DNA from: Streptomyces olivaceus
GTDB taxonomy: Bacteria; Actinomycetota; Actinomycetes; Streptomycetales; Streptomycetaceae
DNA: 14,667 nucleotides
Direction: 5' to 3'
NCBI RefSeq assembly: GCF_000721235.1
Contig: NZ_JOFH01000066.1
Coordinates: 1-14,667 of the forward strand
The stretch's first letter is position 1. Every line of letters begins with the position of its first letter. This document shows, in pieces, positions 6,156 to 14,097 of the stretch. The position numbers were made by a program, and so were the translations under genes. Below the pieces are notes generated by a model. The model made no database searches. It saw only the letters and a list, made by a program, of their open reading frames with translations, and was not told the origin of the DNA.

Positions 6156-7328
6156 GTGAGTACCCCTGTTCAATTGCCTTTCGAGCAGCCGGAGGCGCTG
6201 CACCTCGCGCCAGAGCTGCGCACGCTTCAGTCCCGGGGCGCGGTCCACCGGGTCCGCACGGCCGAGGGCGACGAGGCGTGGCTGGTCACCGGGCACGCCT
6301 GGGTGCGGAAACTGCTCGACGACGACCGCCTCAGCCGTTCGAACCCCGATCCGCAGGCGGCGGCGAACGGCGGCGGCTCCGCGATCCTCGCCGGCCTGCT
6401 GGGGGACTTCGCCACCGACCACGCCCGGTTGCGGGCGCTGCTGGAACCGCACTTCTCGCCCGAGCGGATGCTGGCGCTGCGGCCCTACGTCGAAGAGGTG
6501 ACCGGGCGGCTCCTGGACGACGTGGCCGACCGGAAGCCCCCGGTGGACCTGCGCGAGGCATTGGCGCTGTCGCTGCCCATCCAGGTGATGTGCGAGTGGC
6601 TGGGAGTGCCCCACGGGGACAAGGACCGGTTCGGCGGCTGGACCCAGGATGCCGCCAGTGTCGGGGACCCGGCCAGGTCGAGGCAGGGGCTGGGCGAGCT
6701 GTTCGCCTACTGCAAGCAACTCGTCGCCGGCAAACGGCGGAATCCCGGCGATGACGCGATCTCCCGGATCTGCGCGACCGGAGGAATCAGCGACAACGAG
6801 GTCGTCGGACTGACGGCGTTGCTGCTGTTTGGCGGCTACGAGACCACGGTGGCCCGGATCGGCACCTGTGTGTCGTTGTTGCTGGCCGATTCCGAGCAGT
6901 GGCAGGCGCTGCTGCGCGACCCGGGTCTCGTCCCGGGCGCGGTGGAGGAAACCCTGCGGATGTCGATGCCGAATCCGCACAACGGCGGCATGCCCCGTTA
7001 CGCGGTGACGGACTTCGAGATCGAGGGGGTCGCCATCCGGACCGGCGACTTCGTGCTGCTGAACATCATCGCGGCCAACCACGACGAGGCGGCCTTCGCC
7101 GGCCCCGACCGCGTCGATGTCACGCGCGACACCGAAGCCAGCCTCGTGTTCGGGCACGGCGCGCACCACTGCGTCGGCGCGGACCTGGCCCGGATGCAGT
7201 TGCAGGTGGTGCTCACGCAACTGATCGCACGCTTCCCGACCCTGCGTCTGGCCGTCGGTGCGGACGCGCTGAGGCTGCGCCGCGACACGTTGATCGGCGG
7301 GCTGGTCCAGCTCCCGGTGACCTGGTGA
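6156..7328 (+). CDS. bezE: Cytochrome P450, nitrene-type cyclase (BezE-like)
   Basis: A 390-residue P450 with all hallmark motifs: C-helix DHARLR (88-93), I-helix GGYETT (226-231), K-helix E265-R268 (ETLR), meander AANHDEAAF (306-314), and heme loop FGHGAHHCVG with Cys339. GTG at 6156 has GGAGG 6 nt upstream. The UbiA gene follows after 10 bp and the NAT gene after that, a P450-prenyltransferase-NAT order that fits bezE-F-G. In benzastatin biosynthesis BezE acts on a geranylated N-acetoxy-PABA. It forms a nitrene-like heme species that adds to the alkene; the aziridine is then opened by water or chloride to give tetrahydroquinoline or indoline (literature, from memory). The I-helix acid-alcohol pair used for O2 activation is kept although the reaction would not need O2. 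The minus-strand P450 is the less likely alternative holder of this role. Confidence 0.85.
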   Translation: MSTPVQLPFEQPEALHLAPELRTLQSRGAVHRVRTAEGDEAWLVTGHAWVRKLLDDDRLSRSNPDPQAAANGGGSAILAGLLGDFATDHARLRALLEPHFSPERMLALRPYVEEVTGRLLDDVADRKPPVDLREALALSLPIQVMCEWLGVPHGDKDRFGGWTQDAASVGDPARSRQGLGELFAYCKQLVAGKRRNPGDDAISRICATGGISDNEVVGLTALLLFGGYETTVARIGTCVSLLLADSEQWQALLRDPGLVPGAVEETLRMSMPNPHNGGMPRYAVTDFEIEGVAIRTGDFVLLNIIAANHDEAAFAGPDRVDVTRDTEASLVFGHGAHHCVGADLARMQLQVVLTQLIARFPTLRLAVGADALRLRRDTLIGGLVQLPVTW

Positions 7329-7338
7329 GGGGATCCTG

Positions 7339-8235
7339 ATGCTGCACGAGATATCCACGGGTGTGGTCACGAAGAGTCCCACCCCGGTCCGCGCCTACCT
7401 CCTGCTGATGCGGCTCGACAGGCCCACGGGGTACGTGCTTTACCTGCTCCCGGGACTGTGGGCCGTCGCCCTCGCATCCGGGCGCGGGCCGAGCCCGTCG
7501 ACGGTGGTGCTCCTCGCCGTCGCCGCGGTGCTGGTGCGCGGCGCTGCATGCGCGGTCAACGATGTGATCGACAAGGACGTCGACGCCCGGGTCGCCCGCA
7601 CCGTGTCCCGTCCAGTCGCGTCGGGGGCCGTCAGCGTCAGGAACGGGCTCCTGTTCGCCGCCGCACAGGCCGGGGTCGCCCTGCTGGTCCTGGCGCTCGT
7701 GAACGTGGAGACGTCCCTGGTCGCCGCGGCGTCGTACCCGCTGATCGTCGCGTACCCCTACATGAAGCGCATCTTCTTCTGGCCCACCGCGTTCCTGGCG
7801 CTGGTGATGAGCGTCTACGCGCTGATCGGCTGGACGGCGGCGACCGGAAGCGCCGACTTCCCGCTCACGGCCTTCGGCCTGTACGCCGGCGGAGCCTTCT
7901 GGACTCTCATCCACGACGCGATCTACTCCCACCAGGACAAGGAGTACGACCGCCAGATCGGTGTCAAGTCCTCGGCGCTGTTGTTCGGCGGGGCCACCAA
8001 GGCGTGGCTGGCGCTCTTCGGTGTGCTCAGCGTCGGCAGCGTGCTGTGGGCCGGTTCCCAGGCGTCGGTGGGGTGGGCGTTCTACCTGATCCTCGCGCTT
8101 GCGGGCGGCTACTTGTCCTACCTGATCGTGCGGGTGGACCTGGACGACCCGAAAGCGTGCTGGGACGCCTTCGTCTCCAACACCTACTTCGGCTGGCTCA
8201 TTCTCGCGGCCGCGGTCGCCGGACAGTTCACGTGA
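7339..8235 (+). CDS. bezF: UbiA-family aromatic prenyltransferase (PABA prenylation)
   Basis: A 298-residue integral membrane prenyltransferase of the UbiA/4-hydroxybenzoate polyprenyltransferase family, with about eight to nine hydrophobic segments. The first Asp motif is NDVIDKDVD (74-82). The second lies in DAIYSHQDKEYD (193-204) and is followed by the family-typical IGVKS. These Asp residues bind Mg2+ and the diphosphate of the prenyl donor. ATG at 7339 is preceded by GAGGGG overlapping the bezE stop, so the two genes are tightly coupled. Expected reaction: transfer of the 6-methylgeranyl group to the ring carbon next to the amine of PABA, by analogy to 4-hydroxybenzoate prenylation (inference from context). 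A quinone-pathway role is unlikely given the neighbours. Confidence 0.88.
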   Translation: MLHEISTGVVTKSPTPVRAYLLLMRLDRPTGYVLYLLPGLWAVALASGRGPSPSTVVLLAVAAVLVRGAACAVNDVIDKDVDARVARTVSRPVASGAVSVRNGLLFAAAQAGVALLVLALVNVETSLVAAASYPLIVAYPYMKRIFFWPTAFLALVMSVYALIGWTAATGSADFPLTAFGLYAGGAFWTLIHDAIYSHQDKEYDRQIGVKSSALLFGGATKAWLALFGVLSVGSVLWAGSQASVGWAFYLILALAGGYLSYLIVRVDLDDPKACWDAFVSNTYFGWLILAAAVAGQFT

Positions 8236-8249
8236 AGGGCGGGCCACCC

Positions 8250-9080
8250 ATGGCGGATTCGATGTGGCAGGGCGGTGGCGTCGACCTGGACGCCTACCTG
8301 GAGCGCGTGGGCCACCGGGGCGACGTGGCCGCGGACCTCCCCACACTGCGCGGGCTGCACGCCGCCCACGTCGACGCGATCGCCTTCGACAACCTCGACG
8401 CGCTGCTGGGACGCGAGGCGGTACCGCTCGACCTGGACAGCGTCCAGGAGAAGATCGTGCGACAGGGGCGCGGCGGCTGGTGTCTGGAGCAGGTCGTGCT
8501 GATGGCGGCGGTGCTCGACCGCATCGGATTCACGTTCACGGCGTTCGCCGGCCGGACGCGCATCCGCACCGGGAGCAGGTTCGGGCCCGCCCTGCACGTG
8601 GCCCTGTGCGTGGAGCTGGACGGCGAACACTGGCTCCACGACGTGAGTTTCGGTGCCTACGGACCGCACGAGCCGGTCCGGCTCGCGGAGCACGCGCGGC
8701 TGGACGACGACTGGTCGTTCGATCTCGTACGAGAGCAGACCGGTGAGTACGTGCTGCGGTTCCTGCGGCCGGAGGGACCGGTCGAGCTGTACGGATTCAC
8801 CACGGACGTGCGCCATCCCTCGGACTTCGAGATCCTCAACCACTTCTGCCTCACACATCCGCGCTCACCGTTCAACCACCAGATGGTCCTCCAGCGCACG
8901 CAGCCCGGGGTGAGGCACATCCTCGCGGGCAGCACCCTCACGGAGATACGGCCCGCGAGACCGGCCACCTCGCGGGAACTCGACAAGGACGAACTCCTGA
9001 CCGCCCCCGCGGACATCTTCGGGATCGCCCTTGCACCGGGCGACGTCCAGGCACTCCGGACAGTCCTGGACGGTCCGTGA
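8250..9080 (+). CDS. bezG: Arylamine N-acetyltransferase family enzyme (BezG-like)
   Basis: A 276-residue NAT of normal family length. The catalytic triad is Cys78 (RGGWCLEQ), His116 (PALHVAL) and Asp131 (HDVSFG). In actinomycetes this family includes ordinary arylamine acetyltransferases and amide synthases that release polyketides. With no PKS nearby, acetyl transfer from acetyl-CoA fits best. In the benzastatin model BezG acetylates the hydroxylamine oxygen of N-hydroxylated, prenylated PABA, creating the leaving group that BezE uses (literature, from memory). ATG at 8250 has AAGGG about 10 nt upstream; a GTG at 8232 overlapping the UbiA stop is an alternative that would add six residues. 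It follows the UbiA gene by 14 bp. Confidence 0.88.
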   Translation: MADSMWQGGGVDLDAYLERVGHRGDVAADLPTLRGLHAAHVDAIAFDNLDALLGREAVPLDLDSVQEKIVRQGRGGWCLEQVVLMAAVLDRIGFTFTAFAGRTRIRTGSRFGPALHVALCVELDGEHWLHDVSFGAYGPHEPVRLAEHARLDDDWSFDLVREQTGEYVLRFLRPEGPVELYGFTTDVRHPSDFEILNHFCLTHPRSPFNHQMVLQRTQPGVRHILAGSTLTEIRPARPATSRELDKDELLTAPADIFGIALAPGDVQALRTVLDGP

Positions 9081-9225
9081 CGCACCGCCAGCCCGGCGCC
9101 GCAGAGGCCCCCTCCGTTCCGGACAGGGCCCTTGGGCTCCAGCCGGAACCGGACGAGACGGAATTCCCCAGGCCCAAGGCCGGCGCCCCGCGCGCCGGAC
9201 GGCTCCGCCCCGGACCGAGGTCATC
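9081..9225 (+). other. Intergenic hairpin ahead of the N-oxygenase gene
   Basis: A 145-bp gap inside the operon. CCTTGGGC (9130-9137) can pair with GCCCAAGG (9172-9179), perfect 8-bp arms 34 nt apart. I see no convincing promoter. It may modulate read-through or mRNA stability between the acetyltransferase and N-oxygenase genes. Confidence 0.3.
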
Positions 9226-10248
9226 ATGAACGGCACACCCGACGGAACGGATCCCGGCGCCTCCACCGTGGCGCAACGGTTGCGGTCGCTCCCCGAGCAC
9301 GACCCGCACGACGCGGTGGAGAACGCCGTCCTCAGCAGGCTCGCGGGCAACTGGCACCGGCGTGCCACCGTCAAGCGGGAAGAGCCGGACCTGGACGACG
9401 TCTTCGAACTGGACCGGCCGGACTTCCCCGAAGCTCTGCTGCCCTTCCGCGAGCATCCCACTTACCTCGCGCTCGACGACGGGACGAAGGCCCGGATTCT
9501 CGCGTGGGGCTGGGTCTCGTTCAACAAGAACATCATGGACATCGAGCAGCACGTGGTGAATCCGGGCTTCGCCCTGGTCACGCAGGACGTCTTCGACACG
9601 GGCGTCGACGGCGAGTCCACGGCGCTCGCGGTCACGCAGGCCATGGTCGACGAGCAGTACCACACGCTGATGCACCTCAACGCGAGCGCCGTGACGCGCC
9701 GCAAGCGCGGCTGGCGGATGCCGGAGACGGCGCTGCCCCTTGCGTACAAGGCGCGCAGGCAGGCACAGCGGCTCGCCGCGGCCGCGACGGACGACGAGCG
9801 TGCCCTGGTGTCGCTGGCCTTCACGACGGTCGCGGAGATCTCGGTCAACGCCCATCTGGACCTCGTCGCCGAGAACCACGACATCCAGCCCGTCAACCGC
9901 ATGACGGCAGTTCTGCACAACCGCGACGAGTACTGCCACGCCTCGATCGCGGACACCCTCGCCCAGGAGGCGTGGAAGCACTTCAGCCCCGGGCAGCGCG
10001 GCTACTTCCTCGCCGCGCTGGCCGACGGGATGGAGGCGTTCGCCGCCCACGACTTCACGACCTGGGCCCGAATCCTGGAGCTGCTCGGCGTGGAGGGCGG
10101 CCAGGAGATGCTGCGGGACATCGCCGGCGCCTCCGGCGGCAAGCGGCTCCTCCAGGATTTCAGCGGGCTGCGGCGCCTGTGCCGGGAACTGGACGTCCTG
10201 GACTCCCTCCCCTTCGACTGGTCAACGGTGTCGACCGAAGCCCCCTGA
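9226..10248 (+). CDS. bezJ: AurF-type di-iron N-oxygenase (PABA amine N-hydroxylation)
   Basis: A 340-residue protein of the AurF/CmlI family of di-iron arylamine N-oxygenases. All seven iron ligands known from AurF can be placed with nearly the same spacing: Glu107, Glu143, His146, Glu204, His231, Glu235 and His238 (motifs IEQHV, DEQYH, AEISVNAH, HNRDEYCH). AurF itself oxidises PABA to p-nitrobenzoate. In the benzastatin pathway the N-oxygenase stops at the hydroxylamine, which is then acetylated by BezG (literature, from memory). ATG at 9226 has GAGG 5 nt upstream; open frame upstream of it lacks coding character. pabAB follows after 26 bp. The letter J is from memory of the naming and is less certain than the function. 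Confidence 0.88.
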   Translation: MNGTPDGTDPGASTVAQRLRSLPEHDPHDAVENAVLSRLAGNWHRRATVKREEPDLDDVFELDRPDFPEALLPFREHPTYLALDDGTKARILAWGWVSFNKNIMDIEQHVVNPGFALVTQDVFDTGVDGESTALAVTQAMVDEQYHTLMHLNASAVTRRKRGWRMPETALPLAYKARRQAQRLAAAATDDERALVSLAFTTVAEISVNAHLDLVAENHDIQPVNRMTAVLHNRDEYCHASIADTLAQEAWKHFSPGQRGYFLAALADGMEAFAAHDFTTWARILELLGVEGGQEMLRDIAGASGGKRLLQDFSGLRRLCRELDVLDSLPFDWSTVSTEAP

Positions 10249-10274
10249 CGGCTCCCCACACTAGGTGCTGACCC

Positions 10275-12380
10275 ATGCGTGTCCTGCTCATCGACAACTA
10301 CGACTCCTACACCTACAACCTGTACCAATTACTCGCGAAGGTGTACGGCGTCGCCCCCGTCGTCGTACACAACGACGTCGGGGACTGGGACCGGTACGAC
10401 CCACGCAGCTTCGACGCCGCGGTCATCTCTCCCGGCCCCGGCCACCCGGCGCTCGCCCGCGACTTCGGACGCTCCCGCGACGTCCTCGAGCACTCGGGGC
10501 TGCCGGTCCTGGGGGTGTGCCTGGGACACGAGGGCCTGGGTCTGCTGGCGGGCGCCCGGGTCGCGCCCGCACCGGAGCCCCGGCACGGCCACCTGTCCAC
10601 GATCCGGCACAGCGGCACGGGCCTCTTCACCGGTGTCCCGCAGGACTTCACCGCCGTGCGCTACCACTCGCTGAGCGTCGCCGAACCCCTGCCCGCGCAC
10701 CTGGAGGTCACCGCGCGCGCCGAGGACGGCGTGGTCATGGGCCTGGCCCACCGCGAACGGCCGTGGTGGGGCGTGCAGTTCCACCCGGAGTCGATCTGCA
10801 CGGAGCACGGCGCCCGTCTCGCGGCCAACTTCCGGGACCTTGCACTGGCGGGGCGCGACCTCCGCAAGGACGCGTACGAGGGCCGGGCCGGCGCGGCGCC
10901 CGTACCGGTCGCGGCACCGGACGGGCCGTTGCCGCGGCTGCGCGCGGAATACGAGGTGCTGGACCGCGCCGTGGACGCGGAGGCCGCGTACCTGGCGCTG
11001 CACGGGGCGAGTACCCGCTCCTTCTGGCTCGACAGCTCGCACGTGGAACCCGGCCTGGCCCGCTTCTCGTTCCTCGGCGCCGCCGAGGAGCCGGGCGCGG
11101 AGATGCTGACCTACCGCGTCGGGGACGGGCACACCGTCGTGGACCACCCCGACGGTGCCTCGCGCCGGGAGGGCGGCAGTATCTTCGACGCGCTCGACCG
11201 CCGCACCCGCCGTGTGGTCGAGCGGGCCGGGGAACTGCCCTTCGACTTCACCGGCGGTTACGTCGGCTACTTCGGCTACGAGTTGAAGGCCGACCTCGGC
11301 GGGCGGCGCGTCCACCAGTCGACCACGCCGGACGCCGTGTGGCTGCAGGCGGACCGCTTCATCGCCGTGGACCATGCCGAGAACCGCACGTACGTCGTCG
11401 CCGTCTGCGAGCAGCAGGACGCCGACGCCGCGCAGAAGTGGATCAGAACGGTCGTCCCCGTGCTGACCGAACTTCCCACCGCACAGGCGGAGGCCGCCGA
11501 CCCGCCGCTCCCCGAGCAGCACGACGCGGCGGCGTGGCTGGCCCGCCCGCGCGCGCGGTACCTGGCGGACATCCAGGAGTGCGACCGCAAGCTGCGCGAG
11601 GGCGTGAGCTACGAGATCTGCCTCACCACGAACCTGCACCTGCCCGCACCGGCCGACGACCTCGCCTACTACCGGCGCCTGCGGCGGCTCAACCCCGCCC
11701 CCTACGCGGCGCTGCTGCGCCTCGGCGACCTCGCGGTGTTCAGTTCCTCGCCGGAGCGGTTCCTCAAGGTGGACGCCGCCCGTACCGCGGAGGCCAAGCC
11801 GATCAAGGGCACGGCGCCCCGGCACCCGGACGCGGAGACCGACGACGCCACACGACGCGCGCTGCGGACGGACCCCAAGACGCGCGCCGAGAACCTGATG
11901 ATCGTGGACCTGCTCCGCAACGACCTCGGGCAGATCTGCGAGATAGGCACCGTCACCGTCCCCTCGCTCATGGCGGTGGAGTCCTACGCCACCGTGCACC
12001 AGCTCGTCTCCACCGTCACCGGCACCCTGCGCGAGGGCAGTACCGCCGTGGACGCGGTACGGGCCTGCTTCCCGGGCGGATCCATGACGGGGGCGCCGAA
12101 ACTGCGCACCATGGAGATCATCGACGACCTGGAGGGCGAGGCCCGGGGCGTCTACTCGGGCGCCATCGGCTTCGTCGGCTACACGGGCACGGCGGACCTG
12201 AGCATCACCATCCGCACCGCGGTCCGCCACGACGGCGAACTGACCATCGGCGCGGGCGGCGCCATCGTCCTCGACTCCGACCCGGAGGCCGAGTACGAGG
12301 AGATGCTCCTCAAGGCCCGGACCACCCTGCGCGCACTACCGAAGGAGACGTACGCCCACCGAGGGGCCGGCGGGCGGTAA
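10275..12380 (+). CDS. pabAB: Fused aminodeoxychorismate synthase (PabA-PabB)
   Basis: A 701-residue fusion. Residues 1 to about 195 form a class I glutamine amidotransferase with triad Cys82 (GVCLGHE), His170 and Glu172 (QFHPES). Residues about 220-690 are the chorismate-binding PabB domain with the motif PIKGT at 509-513. Lys511 marks PABA synthases, whereas anthranilate synthases have PIAGT. The C-terminal motifs FPGGSMTGAPKLRTMEIID and GYTGTADLSITIRT are intact. Together with PabC it converts chorismate and glutamine to PABA. The oxyanion-side motif reads GHE where GHQ is usual. Codon 19 (10329-10331) is TTA, decoded only by the bldA tRNA in Streptomyces. ATG has AGG 9 nt upstream. The fused form in a cluster indicates a dedicated PABA supply rather than folate housekeeping. 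Confidence 0.95.
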   Translation: MRVLLIDNYDSYTYNLYQLLAKVYGVAPVVVHNDVGDWDRYDPRSFDAAVISPGPGHPALARDFGRSRDVLEHSGLPVLGVCLGHEGLGLLAGARVAPAPEPRHGHLSTIRHSGTGLFTGVPQDFTAVRYHSLSVAEPLPAHLEVTARAEDGVVMGLAHRERPWWGVQFHPESICTEHGARLAANFRDLALAGRDLRKDAYEGRAGAAPVPVAAPDGPLPRLRAEYEVLDRAVDAEAAYLALHGASTRSFWLDSSHVEPGLARFSFLGAAEEPGAEMLTYRVGDGHTVVDHPDGASRREGGSIFDALDRRTRRVVERAGELPFDFTGGYVGYFGYELKADLGGRRVHQSTTPDAVWLQADRFIAVDHAENRTYVVAVCEQQDADAAQKWIRTVVPVLTELPTAQAEAADPPLPEQHDAAAWLARPRARYLADIQECDRKLREGVSYEICLTTNLHLPAPADDLAYYRRLRRLNPAPYAALLRLGDLAVFSSSPERFLKVDAARTAEAKPIKGTAPRHPDAETDDATRRALRTDPKTRAENLMIVDLLRNDLGQICEIGTVTVPSLMAVESYATVHQLVSTVTGTLREGSTAVDAVRACFPGGSMTGAPKLRTMEIIDDLEGEARGVYSGAIGFVGYTGTADLSITIRTAVRHDGELTIGAGGAIVLDSDPEAEYEEMLLKARTTLRALPKETYAHRGAGGR

Positions 12381-12510
12381 CGTGCACCGGCCCGCGCGCG
12401 GGCTCCCCGGTCGAGGACACGCGGGCTCCGGGGCCGGCGGGCGATCGGCGGCGCGGCGGGGACACCCGCGTGGTGTTGTTCACCGGGGCGGCCCTGACAT
12501 CCTGAGTGCC
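12381..12510 (+). other. GC-rich spacer with palindrome between pabAB and pabC
   Basis: A 130-bp gap. Near 12390-12403 it contains the 14-bp palindrome GCCCGCGCGCGGGC, followed by further GC-rich repeats (GGGCTCC twice). There is no clear promoter, and pabC has only a weak ribosome site (GAG 4 nt before its ATG), so this spacer may set a lower expression of pabC. Confidence 0.3.
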
Positions 12511-13290
12511 ATGGCAACACTCAACGGGAAGCCCGTCACGACCGAAGACCTGCTGGCCCTGGCCCTGGTCGGGGTGGGGCACTTCACGTCCATGCGCGTC
12601 GACGACGGGCGGATCCGCGGCCTGCCCCTGCACATGGAACGCCTGACGAAGGACTGCAAGGCCGTGTGGGGCGCCGACCTGGACACCGCACGCGTCCGCG
12701 CCTACGTTCGCCAGGCCCTGGACGGCCACACACAGCCCTGCGTCGTCCGCGTGACCGTCTACGACCCCCGGGTCGACCTGGGCCGCCCCGCCGACGCCGC
12801 GGACCCCGGCGTTCTGGTGACCGTGCGCAGTGCCGGCACGATGCCCCCTGCTCCCCTGCGGGCCATGAGCGTGCCCTACGAACGAGACCTCCCCGAGGTC
12901 AAGCACGCCGGCCTCTTCGGCGCCCTCCACACCCGCCGCGCCGCCCAGCTCGCCGGATTCGACGATGCCCTGTTCATCGGGCGTGACGGGCTGGTGAGCG
13001 AAGGCGGAACGTGGAACGTCGGGTTCATCGACCAGAACGGCACCGTGGTGTGGCCGCAGGCCCCCGTGCTGCCCGGGGTCACCGCGGCGCTCCTCCAGCA
13101 GCGCGCCGAACACCGGATCACAGCCGTCACCCTGGAGCGGGCAAAGGGCATGGCAGCCGCCTTCGCGACCAACACGAGCATCGGCGTACGCGCCCTCGCC
13201 GCCATCGACGACACCCGACTGCCCACCGAGCACCCCGTGCTGAACCACCTTCGGGACACCTATCTCGCCATCCCGGGGGAGAGGCCGTGA
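12511..13290 (+). CDS. pabC: Aminodeoxychorismate lyase, class IV PLP enzyme
   Basis: A 259-residue fold-type IV PLP enzyme of the branched-chain aminotransferase/ADC lyase family. The PLP lysine is Lys131 in LPEVKHAGL. It is followed by the family patterns GFDDALFIGRDG (149-160) and VSEGGTWNVGF (162-172), then PQAPVLPGVTAALL (182-195). Next to pabAB its role is elimination of pyruvate from 4-amino-4-deoxychorismate to give PABA. The ATG at 12511 begins good coding character but lacks a strong ribosome site; no better in-frame start lies just upstream. The stop overlaps the GTG of an 18-codon ORF. An amino-acid aminotransferase role is possible by sequence but unlikely by context. Confidence 0.88.
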   Translation: MATLNGKPVTTEDLLALALVGVGHFTSMRVDDGRIRGLPLHMERLTKDCKAVWGADLDTARVRAYVRQALDGHTQPCVVRVTVYDPRVDLGRPADAADPGVLVTVRSAGTMPPAPLRAMSVPYERDLPEVKHAGLFGALHTRRAAQLAGFDDALFIGRDGLVSEGGTWNVGFIDQNGTVVWPQAPVLPGVTAALLQQRAEHRITAVTLERAKGMAAAFATNTSIGVRALAAIDDTRLPTEHPVLNHLRDTYLAIPGERP

Positions 13291-13343
13291 GGCGGGGCCG
13301 GGCCGTGGAGACCAAGCGGACCGGCTGCAAGGGCGGCAAGTAA
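13287..13343 (+). CDS. Possible 18-residue basic peptide overlapping the pabC stop
   Basis: The GTG at 13287 overlaps the pabC TGA (GTGA arrangement, typical of translational coupling), with a GGGGGAGAGG ribosome-site-like stretch just before it. The product would be MRRGRAVETKRTGCKGGK, with eight Arg/Lys residues and one Cys. I recognise no family. It could be a real micro-protein, the remnant of a longer gene, or chance. Confidence 0.25.
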   Translation: MRRGRAVETKRTGCKGGK

Positions 13344-13570
13344 CCCGCCGGCCCGGTCGGCGTCGACCCACGCCAGGTCACCAGAGGGGGAGGGCCGCGG
13401 GCCGACGCCGCCCCTCAGCCTCCCCGGCGAAGCGGCCCCGGACGAGACCGGAGGCTGAAGAGGCATCCGGACGCGTGGCATCCGGATCATGGCGTGCGCG
13501 GTACTGCCGACGATCCGGTCGGCCGCGGACCTCGGTTCCGCACCATGCGGGCAGTGGAACGGCCGTGAGC
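13344..13570. other. Intergenic stretch between the cluster and the IS remnant
   Basis: About 230 bp without a supported gene. GGCCCGG near 13352 can pair with CCGGGCC near 13299, a weak terminator candidate for the pab operon. The 10-mer GGCATCCGGA occurs twice close together near 13463-13487. The transposase similarity ends at about 13571, so the missing end of the element should have been here. Confidence 0.35.
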
Positions 13571-14097
13571 GAAGGCGGGTGCGTCACCAGCCTGCCCGGC
13601 GGTAAGCACGAAGGCCAGCGGCCGGCAGTGGGCGTCGGAGGCCAGGTGGATCTTCGTGGTCAGCCCGCCGCGGGGTCTGCCGATGGCGTGGGCCGCAGGT
13701 TCACCGGTCGGAGCCCCTTTTTGCGGGCTCCGGCCGCGTGCTGGTGTACACGCACGACGGTCGAGTCGACCGAGACGACCCAGTCGAGTTCTTCCTCGGC
13801 GTCGGCCTGCGCGATGAGCGCGGTGAACACCCGCTCCCAGGTGCTGTCGACGGCCCACATCTGCAACCGGTTGTAGACGCCTCGCCAGTTGCCGGGCTTC
13901 TCGGGAAGGTGGCCCCACTGCGATCCGGTCTGAAACTTCCAGGCGATCGCATCGATCACCTCACGATGATCCCGCCACCGGCCGCCCCGTCGCGGCGTCC
14001 GATCCGGGAGTAACGGCTCGATCCGCGCCCACTGCGCGTCAGTCAACGGCACGGCCAGATCAACGAGTCGACGACCGGGATGAAACGCCCGTACCAC
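13571..14097 (-). pseudogene. 3'-truncated IS5-type transposase
   Basis: The first frame starts with GTG at 14097 and gives about 128 residues of typical IS5-family N-terminus: LTDAQWARIEPLLPD (18-32), GGRWRDHREVIDAIAWKF (38-55), and the first catalytic Asp at 111 (SVDSTVVRVHQH). The reading then continues in the -1 frame as KGAPTGEPAAHAIGRPRGGLT and KIHLASDAHCRPLAFVLTAGQAGDAPAF. The shift lies at a run of five A (minus strand; 13718-13722) followed by GGGG, consistent with programmed frameshifting in two-frame IS5 elements. After GDAPAF the similarity stops, so the second catalytic Asp and the Glu are missing. The element is therefore a dead remnant at the right border of the cluster. Confidence 0.85.
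13712..13725 (-). other. Probable -1 frameshift site of the transposase
   Basis: On the minus strand the sequence is CGC AAA AAG GGG in the first frame. Slippage by -1 on the A-run gives AAA GGG GCT, which continues the conserved transposase reading. Because both halves read as intact family sequence on either side, this looks like a designed slip site rather than a random mutation. Confidence 0.55.

Noticed and set aside
5902..6159. 85-codon ORF in the bezE leader overlapping the bezE start
   Set aside because: Arg/Gly-rich with poor third-position bias, no ribosome site, and interrupted by non-coding-like AT-rich stretches.
7339..8235. UbiA protein as a menaquinone/ubiquinone housekeeping enzyme
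   Set aside because: It is tightly coupled to the bezE-like P450 and NAT genes, with no quinone genes nearby.
8250..9080. NAT-family protein as a polyketide-releasing amide synthase
   Set aside because: No polyketide synthase genes are in the window, and the PABA N-acetoxylation role fits the neighbours better.
10329..12230. 633-codon minus-strand ORF opposite pabAB
   Set aside because: Antisense shadow of pabAB, whose catalytic motifs are all intact on the plus strand.
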